A stretch of 64,000 bases of DNA from Pseudomonas fortuita (GTDB lineage: Bacteria; Pseudomonadota; Gammaproteobacteria; Pseudomonadales; Pseudomonadaceae): contig NZ_CP114035.2 of assembly GCF_026898135.2 (NCBI RefSeq), positions 3,513,501 through 3,577,500 of the forward strand, given 5' to 3'. The translations under genes and the position numbers were made by a program. The notes below the pieces were generated by a model, which ran no database searches, was not told where the DNA came from, and saw nothing but the letters and a program-made list of their open reading frames with translations. The stretch's first letter is position 1, and every line of letters starts with the position of its first letter. Shown here piece by piece: positions 36,595 through 45,624 of the stretch.

Positions 36595-39585
36595 ATGAGC
36601 AATTCTTCCGTTAGCAGCGCCACTTCCGGTCCCGCCTGTACTGCACGCATCCCCATCCTGCCAGTGCGCTATGCCATCGTGCCACGCATCGGCGACACGC
36701 CCGCCTGCCGCTATGCCAGTGCGGGTTTCAATTTGGAACAAAGCTTCCCCCCGCTGCAACACTCTGCCTACACCCTGCGCGCTTTGCGCCCGGGTTATGT
36801 CTACGTGTTCATGAAAGGTCCGAAGGGCGAAAAGCTGGTCATCCATGAGTACGTTGGCGCGGGTCTTTACAAGGAACTGAGTTACAAAGGGCTGGAAAAC
36901 TACCACCTGCGTGATCGCTATCTCTCCAGCCGGAGCATGGGCTGGGTGTGGGCCGATACCTGCCCCGATACCGCCAGGCAAGTGTGGATCGGCTACAGCC
37001 CCCACCTGTGGACCAACGCCGTGACCGCCCGCATCACCGGTTCATCAGCCCTGCGCAAACGGCATATGCGCCAGCTGGACATGGCCGAACTGATCGCCAG
37101 CAGCCAGGCGTCATCCACCCAGCCCCATGTGTTGCCGGTCAGTGCCCTGCAAACTTGGGTCGAAGACTTCAAGCCAACCGAACGGCGCATGCCGCTGACC
37201 TGGAGCAGCGACCCGATCACCGAAACCTTGCCTATCGGCAACCTGGTCGCCGTGGCGCGTCACTACCCCTGGACCCAACCGAAGGTACCGGTGGTAGTAG
37301 CACTCGCCGACGCCGAAGGCATGGCCCTGGACCTGAGCCTGTCGGTCTCGGCCTACCAGCATCAAATGCGCGACCTGATGCCCGCCGAACAACTGGCACA
37401 CACAAAACCCGCGCAACCTCCCGAGCAGGAACCCGTGCCGGCGTGCTACCGCCTGGATGCCGAGCAACTGAGCGTGCACAGCCGCGATTTTCACCATCGC
37501 AACCTGGTGGGCATGCTGCTGAACAAGACGCTGGAAAGCATGTACCCGGCCGATGCGCCTTCACCGGAACTGGCCGCGTTCAGGCTGGGCACGGAGCGGC
37601 GTGGCCCTGCGCTGTCTGCGGCCGAGTCACATTTCCAGGCCCTCACCCATGAGGATTACTCCCCCAACGGCGCGCGCCTGGCAAAGCGCATCGATATCGC
37701 CAAATACCGGCGTTTCCTTGCCGAACGCGACGAGGTCGAACGGCGTATTGCAGCCCTGCGCAACCTGGCGTTGCAAGCCAGCAATGATCATGACGCCTGG
37801 CTGGCCACTGCCGAATCGCAACATATCGACAACCCCCACAGCCTGGCCGCCGCCCTGGCGTGTTACGACCGCGACGAACGCACCTCCGCCCGCGGCCTGG
37901 AAATCTCGCTGGCTTTGCTGATTCACCCGATGGGCCAACCGACACCCGGCACCGAAGAGCATGACCGACGCTTCAAACGCCTGGAGCAATGGTTGGACCA
38001 GCACGACAGCCCGCTTTACACCGCCTTGGCGCCGTTCAATCCGTTCAAGGACAAGGCGGATTCGACCGGCTCTTTGTTCGGTGCCAGCGACAACGTGATC
38101 GAAGGATTGGTGGGTCGCTTCCCGGCCATGGCCGACATCACCGACCTTACCGCCCAGGCGGTCAATACCGTAGTGCTCAAGCGCCTGCGCGGGCAAACCC
38201 GCTGGGATGCCAGTCATGGCCTGCGTCAGCAGGTGCTGTTGGCGGCGCGGGAGGCGAATGCCGAGAAGGCGTTGGGGCTGTTGGCAGCGCGCTATCGAAT
38301 CACCGAACAGGCCATCACGGAAAATCCATTCAGCCAGGAGGCACAGAAGTATTTGAAGAGCGGCATGGCGCAGGTTGAGGAAATGAAACAACTGCGCATC
38401 TCGGGTAGCCGGACAATATCGATAGAACTGACCACCACTGCGCGAGTGAAGCCCAACTTTCTCGGGTTGCTCACCTCGGGCGGTGGGGGTGGTTTGAACG
38501 CGGGGATGCTGTGGTTCAACATCTTATCGCTGAAGACGGCCTATAACAGCCTGCAAAAGAACGATGCACCGGAATACACCTTGGGCTTTGCTTCATCGAT
38601 TTTTGGGGTGATCGGTGCAGCGGCGGCGACGATGGTCAGCGTGCGGGCAACGCAGAAGGCCGTGATGTTGAGATTGAGTCCGACCGCACCAGGCATGGCC
38701 TTTGGAAATGGAATCATCAAGTTCTTAAGCAGTAACTTGTTCGCGCGTTTGGCCGGATACCCTGCAATAGCATTCAGCCTATTTTCAGACATATCAAAGG
38801 GAATGCGTCAGCTGAAAAGTGGTGGTTCAACTGCAGGCGGATACACCTTGGCCGGAGGGGTAACTATGGCCATCGGCTCTGCTGTCGCCCTTGAAGCAGG
38901 GCTTGCCGTTGCGGGCGCGACAACATTAGTACCCTTTGCCGGATGGGCTGCGGCTGCCCTTGTCCTCGTAGGCGTAGCCATCATTGCAGGAGGTTTGTAC
39001 CTGCACGCCAAGGCACATGAGCACCTTCACAGCCCAATTGAGCTGTGGGCAGCACGCACCGTCTTCGGTAATCGCATCAATGATGGGGAGGGGCGCCCTG
39101 GCATCACCTTGGATTTTGAAAATAAACTTCCTGCCTTCGCCTCGCTACAAACTGAAATCAAAGCTTGGCACAACGAGCATTACGGACCAAAACTACTAAT
39201 GGCCGAACAGGCCCTGTCACTGGGCATAACTAAAGTTGACACTAAATGGCATCGGAATGATCAGTGGTCTCCGCCCAACTGGACTGCTATCACCCATAAC
39301 GAAGTAGCCACACCTCAACCCACCGTTGAATTCACAGTGCTACTGCCTGGTTTCAGGCTAGGCGTAAGCGAATGGTCAGGGAGCTTGAGCGCCCTGCGAG
39401 ATAACCAAGGAATGGACGTTTTCCCAATCGCCCCAACCGGCCACCTCGTAGGTGCAGGTTTGGTTCTGCATTTCGAGAACACGCTAACCAACCAAAATCA
39501 TGTCTTACTGCATCTCGCTTACAGCGCCAATCAAGGGTTGGACGAAGACAATGAGAGCCTCGCAACTTTTCGTCTGGAACGCTGA
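36595..39585 (+). CDS. Type VI secretion effector, VasX / BTH_I2691-like
   Basis: This 996-residue protein is a probable pore-forming T6SS effector. The N terminus (about residues 1-150) has the VasX/BTH_I2691 opening [18 protein letters not shown], then [20 protein letters not shown], as in these families. A long helical middle is followed by membrane-active segments: around 620-650 ([19 protein letters not shown]), 661-683 ([21 protein letters not shown]) and a strong pair at about 748-805 ([14 protein letters not shown] ... [19 protein letters not shown]). The start at 36595 has AAGGA at the right distance. An immunity-type gene begins two bases after its stop. No vgrG, hcp or PAAR gene is in the window, so it is an orphan effector locus. 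Target (membrane depolarisation) is inferred from the family. Confidence 0.85.
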   Translation: MSNSSVSSATSGPACTARIPILPVRYAIVPRIGDTPACRYASAGFNLEQSFPPLQHSAYTLRALRPGYVYVFMKGPKGEKLVIHEYVGAGLYKELSYKGLENYHLRDRYLSSRSMGWVWADTCPDTARQVWIGYSPHLWTNAVTARITGSSALRKRHMRQLDMAELIASSQASSTQPHVLPVSALQTWVEDFKPTERRMPLTWSSDPITETLPIGNLVAVARHYPWTQPKVPVVVALADAEGMALDLSLSVSAYQHQMRDLMPAEQLAHTKPAQPPEQEPVPACYRLDAEQLSVHSRDFHHRNLVGMLLNKTLESMYPADAPSPELAAFRLGTERRGPALSAAESHFQALTHEDYSPNGARLAKRIDIAKYRRFLAERDEVERRIAALRNLALQASNDHDAWLATAESQHIDNPHSLAAALACYDRDERTSARGLEISLALLIHPMGQPTPGTEEHDRRFKRLEQWLDQHDSPLYTALAPFNPFKDKADSTGSLFGASDNVIEGLVGRFPAMADITDLTAQAVNTVVLKRLRGQTRWDASHGLRQQVLLAAREANAEKALGLLAARYRITEQAITENPFSQEAQKYLKSGMAQVEEMKQLRISGSRTISIELTTTARVKPNFLGLLTSGGGGGLNAGMLWFNILSLKTAYNSLQKNDAPEYTLGFASSIFGVIGAAAATMVSVRATQKAVMLRLSPTAPGMAFGNGIIKFLSSNLFARLAGYPAIAFSLFSDISKGMRQLKSGGSTAGGYTLAGGVTMAIGSAVALEAGLAVAGATTLVPFAGWAAAALVLVGVAIIAGGLYLHAKAHEHLHSPIELWAARTVFGNRINDGEGRPGITLDFENKLPAFASLQTEIKAWHNEHYGPKLLMAEQALSLGITKVDTKWHRNDQWSPPNWTAITHNEVATPQPTVEFTVLLPGFRLGVSEWSGSLSALRDNQGMDVFPIAPTGHLVGAGLVLHFENTLTNQNHVLLHLAYSANQGLDEDNESLATFRLER

Positions 39586-39587
39586 CC

Positions 39588-40481
39588 ATGGCAACCATCT
39601 GGATATTCAATTCAACGTCAAATTCTGGGCACAAACCTGCAATTGGAGGGCAACTGGCAAGCGTATCCGAGAACACTTTATGCCTGCGAAATCCATGGGT
39701 AACGGACTCTGTTTTTATGGGAAAAATTTATTGCGCAATGATTATCGCATCATTAATAGTTTTCTACCCCTACCTACTATCCAGCGAAGCCTGGAACCCA
39801 TACACCTTTAGCTATACTTTCATTACCCTCACAGTGCTTGGACCTTTCATTTTCCTACCCTTCTTAGCTTATCGAATATATTTCATAAAGCGCTTATCAA
39901 GCTTATGTTTCAACCGATCAACTCAGAAGATTTACTATCAGCGGTTGAGTAAGCTATTCGTCTTTGAATGGGCCAACACCGGCGGAGGCATTTTCAAACG
40001 CACCGAATACGGCGGATCATCATTCAGCACGAGCTATGCCCTCGCCTTCGCCCCTCGCCGAGCGGATGGCAGCCTCCACCAAAAAGACTGCCTGTGGGTC
40101 GACAGCAACGCCCCCTCCGAACCTGGTGTCAAACACGTCGCTGAAGTCTGGGAATACCTTCGCCATTTCATGGATCACGGCCCGGACAATCTCCCCCCGC
40201 CCGGCGAACCCAACTGGTGGCACAAACCGCTGCACGCCATCTGCCTGACCCCGGCAGAAGCCTGGCAACACTATGCGCCCTGGCGAACCGGCGAGCCCGG
40301 TGAAATGCAGGGCAAAAAGAACTGGCAACTGCCGTTCTGGGCGGTGCTGTTCCCCTACAACCTCACCGTCGCCATCTGCTGGTACGGCATCTGTCGCCTA
40401 TTCAATGTTCGCGTCGCGTCACCACCGCCTGAAGCGTTTGAGGAGCGCCCGGCACATTCGGCCAAAGGGAAGCGCGCATGA
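39588..40481 (+). CDS. DUF6708-type immunity protein, first copy
   Basis: This 297-residue membrane protein has two N-terminal helices (about 43-63 and 76-95), a cytoplasmic domain (KIYYQRLSKLFVFEWANTGGG ... NWWHKPLHAICLTPAEAW) and a C-terminal helix (about 248-270). It follows the effector by two bases and is the natural immunity protein, as in other VasX-like loci where a membrane protein protects the inner membrane. The DNA of its helix 1-2 region is distinctly AT-rich whereas the rest is GC-rich. Its stop overlaps the start of the decayed second effector as ATGA. Confidence 0.82.
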   Translation: MATIWIFNSTSNSGHKPAIGGQLASVSENTLCLRNPWVTDSVFMGKIYCAMIIASLIVFYPYLLSSEAWNPYTFSYTFITLTVLGPFIFLPFLAYRIYFIKRLSSLCFNRSTQKIYYQRLSKLFVFEWANTGGGIFKRTEYGGSSFSTSYALAFAPRRADGSLHQKDCLWVDSNAPSEPGVKHVAEVWEYLRHFMDHGPDNLPPPGEPNWWHKPLHAICLTPAEAWQHYAPWRTGEPGEMQGKKNWQLPFWAVLFPYNLTVAICWYGICRLFNVRVASPPPEAFEERPAHSAKGKRA

Positions 40482-40675
40482 CTGACGCCTCCATCAGCAG
40501 TGCCACCTCCGGCCATGCCTGCAGCGCACGCATCTCTGTAGGTGCTGGCTGAGTTCTGCATTTCGAGAACACGCTAGCCAACCAAAATCATGTCTCACTG
40601 CATCTCGCTTGCAGCGCCAATCAAGGGTTGGACGAAGACAATGAGAGCCTCGCAACTTTTCGTCTGGAACGCTGA
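40478..40675 (+). pseudogene. Remnant of a second effector gene with internal deletion
   Basis: The frame from the ATG at 40478 reads MTDASISSATSGHACSARIS, homologous to the first effector N terminus [20 protein letters not shown]. At codon 21 it jumps directly to VGAG, the equivalent of a point 44 codons before the end of the first effector, then meets an in-frame TGA (40550-40552) where the intact gene has a Leu codon (TTG). Beyond the stop the same frame continues [20 protein letters not shown] ... [11 protein letters not shown] to its own stop at 40673-40675, nearly identical to the first effector tail. So about 930 codons are missing. The two-base gap to the next immunity ATG is preserved. 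Confidence 0.92.
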
Positions 40676-40677
40676 CC

Positions 40678-41556
40678 ATGGCAACCATCTGGATGTTCAA
40701 TTCAAAGACAGGTTCAGGACACAAGCCCGCTATCACTGGGCAGCTATTAAGCTCATCCGACAATTTTTTATGTTTGAGAAATCCATGGGTAACAGACTCG
40801 GCATTCATGGGGAAACTGTACTGTGCAATAATAATCATCTCAATGATCGGCTTCTACCCTTATCTATTTGACGGGGAGTTCATGAAGTACTTTAAATCCC
40901 ACCCACTTTTAATGACCAGCTTCGCACTCACGCCCTTCACATTCCTCCCGTTCCTAGTTTATCGAATATACTTCATAAAGCGCTTATCGAGCATATGTTT
41001 CAACCGATCAACTCAGAAGATTTACTATCAACGCTTGAGCAAGATATTCGTCTTTGAGTGGAGTAACACTGGCGGAGGCGTTTTCAAACGCACCGAGTAC
41101 GGTGGTTCATCCTTCAGCACCAGCTACGCCCTCGCCTTCGCCCCTCGCCGAGCGGATGGCAGCCTCCACCAAGAAGACTGCCTCTGGGTCGACAGCAACG
41201 AACCCACCGAGCCCGGGGTCAGACACGTCGCCGAAGTGTGGGAGTACCTCCGCCATTTCATGAACCACGGTCCGGACAAGCTTCCGCCTCCCGGCGAGCC
41301 CAATTGGTGGCACAAGCCACTCTACGCCATCTGCCTGACCCCGGCTGAAGCCTGGCGCCACTATGCCCCCTGGCGTACCGGCGAGCCCGGTGAAATGCAG
41401 GGCAAGAAAAACTGGCAACTGCCGTTCTGGGCTGTGTTGTTCCCCTACAACCTAACGGTCGCGATCGCTTGGTACTTCGTCTGCAAGCTTTTCAATGTCC
41501 GTGCAGCCCCCCCACCCGCGGAGGCATTGGAAGGAGCGCCTGCTAGCCCCGAATGA
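40678..41556 (+). CDS. DUF6708-type immunity protein, second copy
   Basis: This 292-residue paralogue of the first immunity protein matches it closely over residues 1-62, 95-275 (nearly identical from KRLSSxCFNRSTQKIYYQRL onward) but diverges sharply in about 63-90, the loop and helix between the two N-terminal membrane segments. Its own effector is the remnant just upstream, so it is now an orphan immunity gene. It overlaps the convergent methyltransferase stop by 14 bases. Confidence 0.85.
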   Translation: MATIWMFNSKTGSGHKPAITGQLLSSSDNFLCLRNPWVTDSAFMGKLYCAIIIISMIGFYPYLFDGEFMKYFKSHPLLMTSFALTPFTFLPFLVYRIYFIKRLSSICFNRSTQKIYYQRLSKIFVFEWSNTGGGVFKRTEYGGSSFSTSYALAFAPRRADGSLHQEDCLWVDSNEPTEPGVRHVAEVWEYLRHFMNHGPDKLPPPGEPNWWHKPLYAICLTPAEAWRHYAPWRTGEPGEMQGKKNWQLPFWAVLFPYNLTVAIAWYFVCKLFNVRAAPPPAEALEGAPASPE

Positions 41557-42355
41557 CCACCACCTCAATGTATTCACTCGGCACCACCAACGATGAAGGT
41601 CCAGCGACGTTGTTCTCCTCCAGCAATTGGGTCAGATCCCGCTCCAGCGCACTGGCCGCCTCTGGCTCCAATGAGGCAAACGCCTTGTGTACCGGCCCAT
41701 ACCAGGTGCGGAACACCTCGATGAAATGCGCCGCCGAGCGATAGCGGAAGTTGAACTGCTGACGACTGACTTTCAGTTCGCCGAGCGCCCCTTCGAACAT
41801 CACGCGCAACTGCTCCTCATCGCCCCATCGCGAAGGCGGCAAGGCAGCGGGGGGTGGCGGCACATGCCGGCTTAGCATTTTGAACATCAGCCCGACAAAG
41901 CCTTGCGGGGTCCAGTTGGCCAGGCCGATGCGGCCACCGGGCCGGCACACCCGGACCAGCTCGCGTGCGGCCTGCGCCTGATCAGGGGCGAACATCACGC
42001 CGAAGGTGGAAAGCACGGCATCGAAGGTACCGTCGGCAAACGGCAACGCTTCGGCATCGGCCGCCTGGAACAACACATTCAAGTGCTCGGCCCGCGCCCG
42101 CTCTTCGCCTCGCTTGAGCAATTCGGGCACATAGTCGGTGGAGGTGACGCGACAGCCGCGGCGGGCAGCGGCCAAGGTGGCGTTGCCGTTGCCGGCAGCA
42201 ACGTCCAGCACCTGCTCGTCCCAGCGCAAGTCGCAGGCCTCGGCCAGGCGTTCGCCAACCAGTTGCAGGGTGGTGCCGATTACCGCGTAGTCACCGCTGG
42301 CCCAGGCGGCCTGCTGACGGGCTTTAAGGGCGTTGGTGTCCAAAGGGGTGCTCAT
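41543..42355 (-). CDS. Class I SAM-dependent methyltransferase
   Basis: This 270-residue methyltransferase has the SAM motif LDVAAGNGNATLAAARRGCRV (motif I), the acidic motif II end (TSTDY), DAEALPFADGTFDAVLSTFGVMFAPD and GGRIGLANWTPQG. It looks like a ubiquinone/menaquinone biosynthesis or small-molecule methyltransferase; the substrate is unknown. Its stop codon lies inside the end of the convergent immunity gene. Confidence 0.9.
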   Translation of the reverse strand: MSTPLDTNALKARQQAAWASGDYAVIGTTLQLVGERLAEACDLRWDEQVLDVAAGNGNATLAAARRGCRVTSTDYVPELLKRGEERARAEHLNVLFQAADAEALPFADGTFDAVLSTFGVMFAPDQAQAARELVRVCRPGGRIGLANWTPQGFVGLMFKMLSRHVPPPPAALPPSRWGDEEQLRVMFEGALGELKVSRQQFNFRYRSAAHFIEVFRTWYGPVHKAFASLEPEAASALERDLTQLLEENNVAGPSSLVVPSEYIEVVVIRG

Positions 42356-42507
42356 GGTCTGCGCCTTCTTGTTGTGCGCGGCCGAGGTCCTTCTGGCGGT
42401 TAACGCGCCATATATTGGGGGAAGAAAAAATTACGCGCCTTTCAAGCGAAGCGGAAAGACGCTTTGGGGATAGCGCCAGGTTCAAAGTGCTATATGAGAG
42501 CTGCTGA

Positions 42508-42597
42508 CCCAATCGCCGGCTAGCCAGCCCCATCAAGTTCAGCACAACGCTCAAGAACGGTGCAGTACCTGTGGGAGCTGGCTTGCCGGCGATGACG
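42508..42597. repeat. REP pair (BIME)
   Basis: CAATCGCCGGCTAGCCAGCCCC and GGGAGCTGGCTTGCCGGCGATG in inverted order, in the 283-bp gap between the methyltransferase start and the OsmC-YcaO stop. Confidence 0.8.
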
Positions 42598-42638
42598 GCG
42601 GTACAGCCAGCACAAAATAACGAGTGGGACCGCCGCTC

Positions 42639-44825
42639 TCAGGCGAATTTGGCTCGGGCCGCATGCAGCTTCTTGTAGCTGTCGATCAGGCGCAGGTGGC
42701 GGTCGAGGCCTTCGAGCTTCATGCTGGTCGGAGTCAGGCCATGGAAACGCACGCTGCCGTTCACCGAACCCAGCACCGCGTCCATGCGTGCATTCCCGAA
42801 CATGCGGCGGAAGTTGGCTTCATAGTCATCCAGCTGCAGTTCGTCATCCAGCTGCACTTCCAGCACCACGTTCAGCGCCTGGTAGAACAGGCCGCGTTCG
42901 ACGGTGTTGTCGTTGAACTGCAGGAACGCCTCGACCAGCTCCTTGGCATCCTCGAAACGCTGCACCGCCAGGCAGATCAGCAGTTTCAGCTCGAGAATGG
43001 TCAACTGACCCCACGCGGTGTTCTCGTCGAACTCCACACCAATCAGCGTGGTGATGGTGGTGTAGTCATCCACATCGCAGTTGTCCAGGCGCTTGAGCAA
43101 CAACTTCAGGGAGCGACTGTCGAGGCTGTGCAGGTTGAGGATGTCGGCACGGAACGACAAGGCGCGGTTGGTGTTGTCCCAGATAAGGTCCTCGACCGGG
43201 TAGATTTCCGAGTAGCCCGGCACAAGGATGCGGCAAGCCGTGGCACCGAGGTTGTCGTACACCGCCATGTACACCTCCTTGCCCAGCGCTTCGAGGATAC
43301 CGAACAGGGTAGCGGCTTCCTGCTGGTTGGAATCCTCGCCGTGGCCGGAGAAGTCCCACTCCACAAATTCGAAGTCGGCCTTGGCGCTGAAGAAGCGCCA
43401 CGACACCACGCCGCTGGAGTCGATGAAGTGCTCGACAAAGTTGTTCGGCTCGGTCAGCGCATGGCTTTCGAAGGTCGGCTGCGGCAGGTCGTTGAGGCCT
43501 TCGAAGCTGCGCCCCTGCAGCAATTCGGTGAGGCTGCGCTCCAGCGCCACCTCCAGGCTCGGGTGAGCGCCGAACGAGGCAAATACGCCGCCGGTGCGAG
43601 GGTTCATCAGCGTCACGCACATGACCGGGAACTCGCCCCCCAGCGAAGCATCCTTGACCAGCACCGGGAAGCCCTGCTCTTCAAGGCCCTGGATGCCGGC
43701 GACGATCGCCGGGTACTTGGCCAGCACGTCCTGCGGCACATCCGGCAGGCACAGCTCACCTTCGAGGATTTCGCGCTTCACCGCACGCTCGAAGATTTCC
43801 GACAGGCACTGTACCTGCGCCTCGGCAAGGGTATTGCCGGCGCTCATGCCATTGCTGAGGAACAGGTTCTCGATCAGGTTGGACGGGAAGTACACCACCT
43901 GCTGGTCGGACTGGCGCACGAACGGCAGCGAGCAGATGCCCCGGGCGGTGTTACCCGAGTTGGTGTCATACAGGTGCGAACCACGCAGCTCACCGTCCGG
44001 GTTGTAGATTTCCAGGCAATGCTCGTCGAGGATCTCGGCCGGCAGCGCGTCGCGCGGGCCAGGCTTGAACCACTGCTCGTTCGGGTAATGCACGAACGGC
44101 GCGTTGGCCAGCTCTTCGCCCCAGAACTGGTCGTTGTAGAAGAAGTTGCAGTTCAGGCGCTCGATGAATTCGCCCAGCGCCGAGGCCAGCGCCGCCTCCT
44201 TGGTGGCGCCCTTGCCGTTGGTGAAGCACATCGGCGACTGCGCATCGCGCACGTGCAGCGACCACACATTGGGCACAATGTTACGCCACGAAGCGATCTC
44301 GATCTTCATCCCCAGCCCCGCGAGGATGCCCGACATGTTGGCGATGGTCTGCTCCAGCGGCAGGTCCTTGCCGGGGATGTAGGTGCTGGTGTCTGCCACC
44401 GGCATCAACAGGCCCTGGGCATCGGCATCAAGGTTGTCGACCACTTCGATCACGAACTCAGGGCCAGTCTGCACAACCTTCTTGACCGTGCAGCGGTCGA
44501 TGGAGCGCAGGATGCCTTGGCGGTCCTTGTCGGAAATGTCCTCGGGCAGCTCGACCTGGATCTTGAAGATCTGGTTGTAGCGGTTTTCCGGATCGACGAT
44601 GTTGTTCTGCGACAGGCGAATGTTTTCGGTTGGGATGTCGCGGGCCTGGCAGTACAGCTTGACGAAGTAAGCCGCGCACAAGGCCGAAGACGCCAGGAAA
44701 TAGTCGAACGGGCCTGGGGCCGAACCATCGCCTTTGTAGCGGATCGGTTGGTCGGCGATCACCGTGAAGTCATCGAACTTGGCTTCGAGACGGAGATTGT
44801 CGAGAAAATTGACCTTGATTTCCAT
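42639..44825 (-). CDS. ycaO: OsmC-YcaO fusion protein
   Basis: This 728-residue protein fuses an OsmC-like N-terminal domain (about 1-140) to a YcaO ATP-dependent domain (about 150-560) and a helical C-terminal part. OsmC-type cysteines are kept at C50 (SSALCAAYFVKLYC) and C112 (RSIDRCTVKKVV). The YcaO part carries GKGATKEAALASALGEFIERL and GMSAGNTLAEAQVQCLSEIFERAVK, which supply the ATP/Mg-binding acidic residues. There is no C-terminal PxPxP, as in the E. coli YcaO, which is linked to ribosomal S12 methylthiolation rather than azoline natural products. No TfuA, precursor peptide or dehydrogenase gene is nearby. Standalone; start MEIKVNFLDNLRLEAKFDDF. Confidence 0.93.
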   Translation of the reverse strand: MEIKVNFLDNLRLEAKFDDFTVIADQPIRYKGDGSAPGPFDYFLASSALCAAYFVKLYCQARDIPTENIRLSQNNIVDPENRYNQIFKIQVELPEDISDKDRQGILRSIDRCTVKKVVQTGPEFVIEVVDNLDADAQGLLMPVADTSTYIPGKDLPLEQTIANMSGILAGLGMKIEIASWRNIVPNVWSLHVRDAQSPMCFTNGKGATKEAALASALGEFIERLNCNFFYNDQFWGEELANAPFVHYPNEQWFKPGPRDALPAEILDEHCLEIYNPDGELRGSHLYDTNSGNTARGICSLPFVRQSDQQVVYFPSNLIENLFLSNGMSAGNTLAEAQVQCLSEIFERAVKREILEGELCLPDVPQDVLAKYPAIVAGIQGLEEQGFPVLVKDASLGGEFPVMCVTLMNPRTGGVFASFGAHPSLEVALERSLTELLQGRSFEGLNDLPQPTFESHALTEPNNFVEHFIDSSGVVSWRFFSAKADFEFVEWDFSGHGEDSNQQEAATLFGILEALGKEVYMAVYDNLGATACRILVPGYSEIYPVEDLIWDNTNRALSFRADILNLHSLDSRSLKLLLKRLDNCDVDDYTTITTLIGVEFDENTAWGQLTILELKLLICLAVQRFEDAKELVEAFLQFNDNTVERGLFYQALNVVLEVQLDDELQLDDYEANFRRMFGNARMDAVLGSVNGSVRFHGLTPTSMKLEGLDRHLRLIDSYKKLHAARAKFA

Positions 44826-44909
44826 GCGGGATTACCGTGATTTAAGCGTGTAAAACGAAATTGGCCGGCATTATCCGGGTTTTTACGCCAGAAGTCCTGT
44901 TTGCCTGCC

Positions 44910-45002
44910 TGGCCCCTCGCCGGCAAGCCAGCGCCCACAGGGACTGCATATCTTTCAACTCTTACGCCGACCTGTGGGCGCTGGCTTGCCGGCGATGGCG
45001 CC
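44910..45002. repeat. REP pair (BIME) in the ycaO-iorA gap
   Basis: Inverted arms TCGCCGGCAAGCCAGCGCCCAC and GTGGGCGCTGGCTTGCCGGCGA in the 343-bp gap between the divergent ycaO-type and iorA genes. No coding frame is supported in the remaining bases, which hold the two promoters. Confidence 0.85.
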
Positions 45003-45168
45003 AGTACAGGCTTGCGTATTCCGCCGGATTGCTTGCCTGATCCTCTGAACCTGGCCCAACCACCAGACCAGCGGTCACACCGCTGTGCTAGCTTTTCTGC
45101 ACTGGGGAACAACGTATTCCCCGCATAGAAAAACATGGCAACAGCAACCGATGACTGGCAGGTGAACC

Positions 45169-45624
45169 ATGGAACTACGCATTAACCAGCAGACCTACCA
45201 GGTCGAGGCGGACGCCGACACGCCCTTGCTGTGGGTGATCCGCGATGATCTGGGGCTGACCGGCACCAAGTATGGCTGCGGCCTGGCCCAGTGCGGCGCC
45301 TGTTCGGTACTGGTGGACGGCAACGTAGTACGCGCTTGCGTCACCCCGGTGGCCGGTGTGGTGGGGCGCGAGGTCACCACCATAGAGGCCATCGAAGCCG
45401 ATGCCGTTGGCAAACGGGTGGTTGCGGCCTGGGTCGAGCACCAGGTGGCACAGTGCGGCTATTGTCAGTCCGGCCAGGTAATGGCCGCCACGGCGTTGTT
45501 AAAGCACACCCCCAAGCCAAGCGACGCGCAAATCGACGCGGCCATGATCAACCTGTGCCGCTGCGGCACCTACAACGCCATTCACGCTGCCGTGCATGAC
45601 CTGGCGCAAGGGGAGCAGGCCTGA
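45169..45624 (+). CDS. iorA: Isoquinoline 1-oxidoreductase alpha subunit, 2Fe-2S
   Basis: This 151-residue small subunit of a xanthine-oxidase-family hydroxylase has the plant-type cluster cysteines C37, C42, C45, C57 ([17 protein letters not shown] ... RAC) and the second cluster C96, C99, C130, C132 (CGYCQSGQ and CRCGTY). It passes electrons from the molybdenum site. The stop overlaps the iorB start (TGATG), so the subunits are coupled. Length matches the IorA type. Confidence 0.94.
   Translation: MELRINQQTYQVEADADTPLLWVIRDDLGLTGTKYGCGLAQCGACSVLVDGNVVRACVTPVAGVVGREVTTIEAIEADAVGKRVVAAWVEHQVAQCGYCQSGQVMAATALLKHTPKPSDAQIDAAMINLCRCGTYNAIHAAVHDLAQGEQA

Noticed and set aside
40494..40838. Minus-strand frames repeated over 39353-39676 and 40494-40838
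   Set aside because: They are shadows of the duplicated effector-tail and immunity-start DNA; useful as a sign of duplication but not genes.
36281..41556. Prophage or integrative element carrying the effector locus
   Set aside because: No integrase, direct repeats at the ends or tRNA gene are visible; AT-rich content alone is not enough.
42639..44825. Thiazole/oxazole-modified peptide cluster around the YcaO domain
   Set aside because: No precursor peptide, dehydrogenase, protease or TfuA gene is adjacent and the C-terminal PxPxP is absent.
42624..44840. Long plus-strand frame opposite the OsmC-YcaO gene
   Set aside because: It is the GC-rich antisense shadow of a clearly homologous gene; the composition (runs of Val/Gln/His) is that of such shadows.
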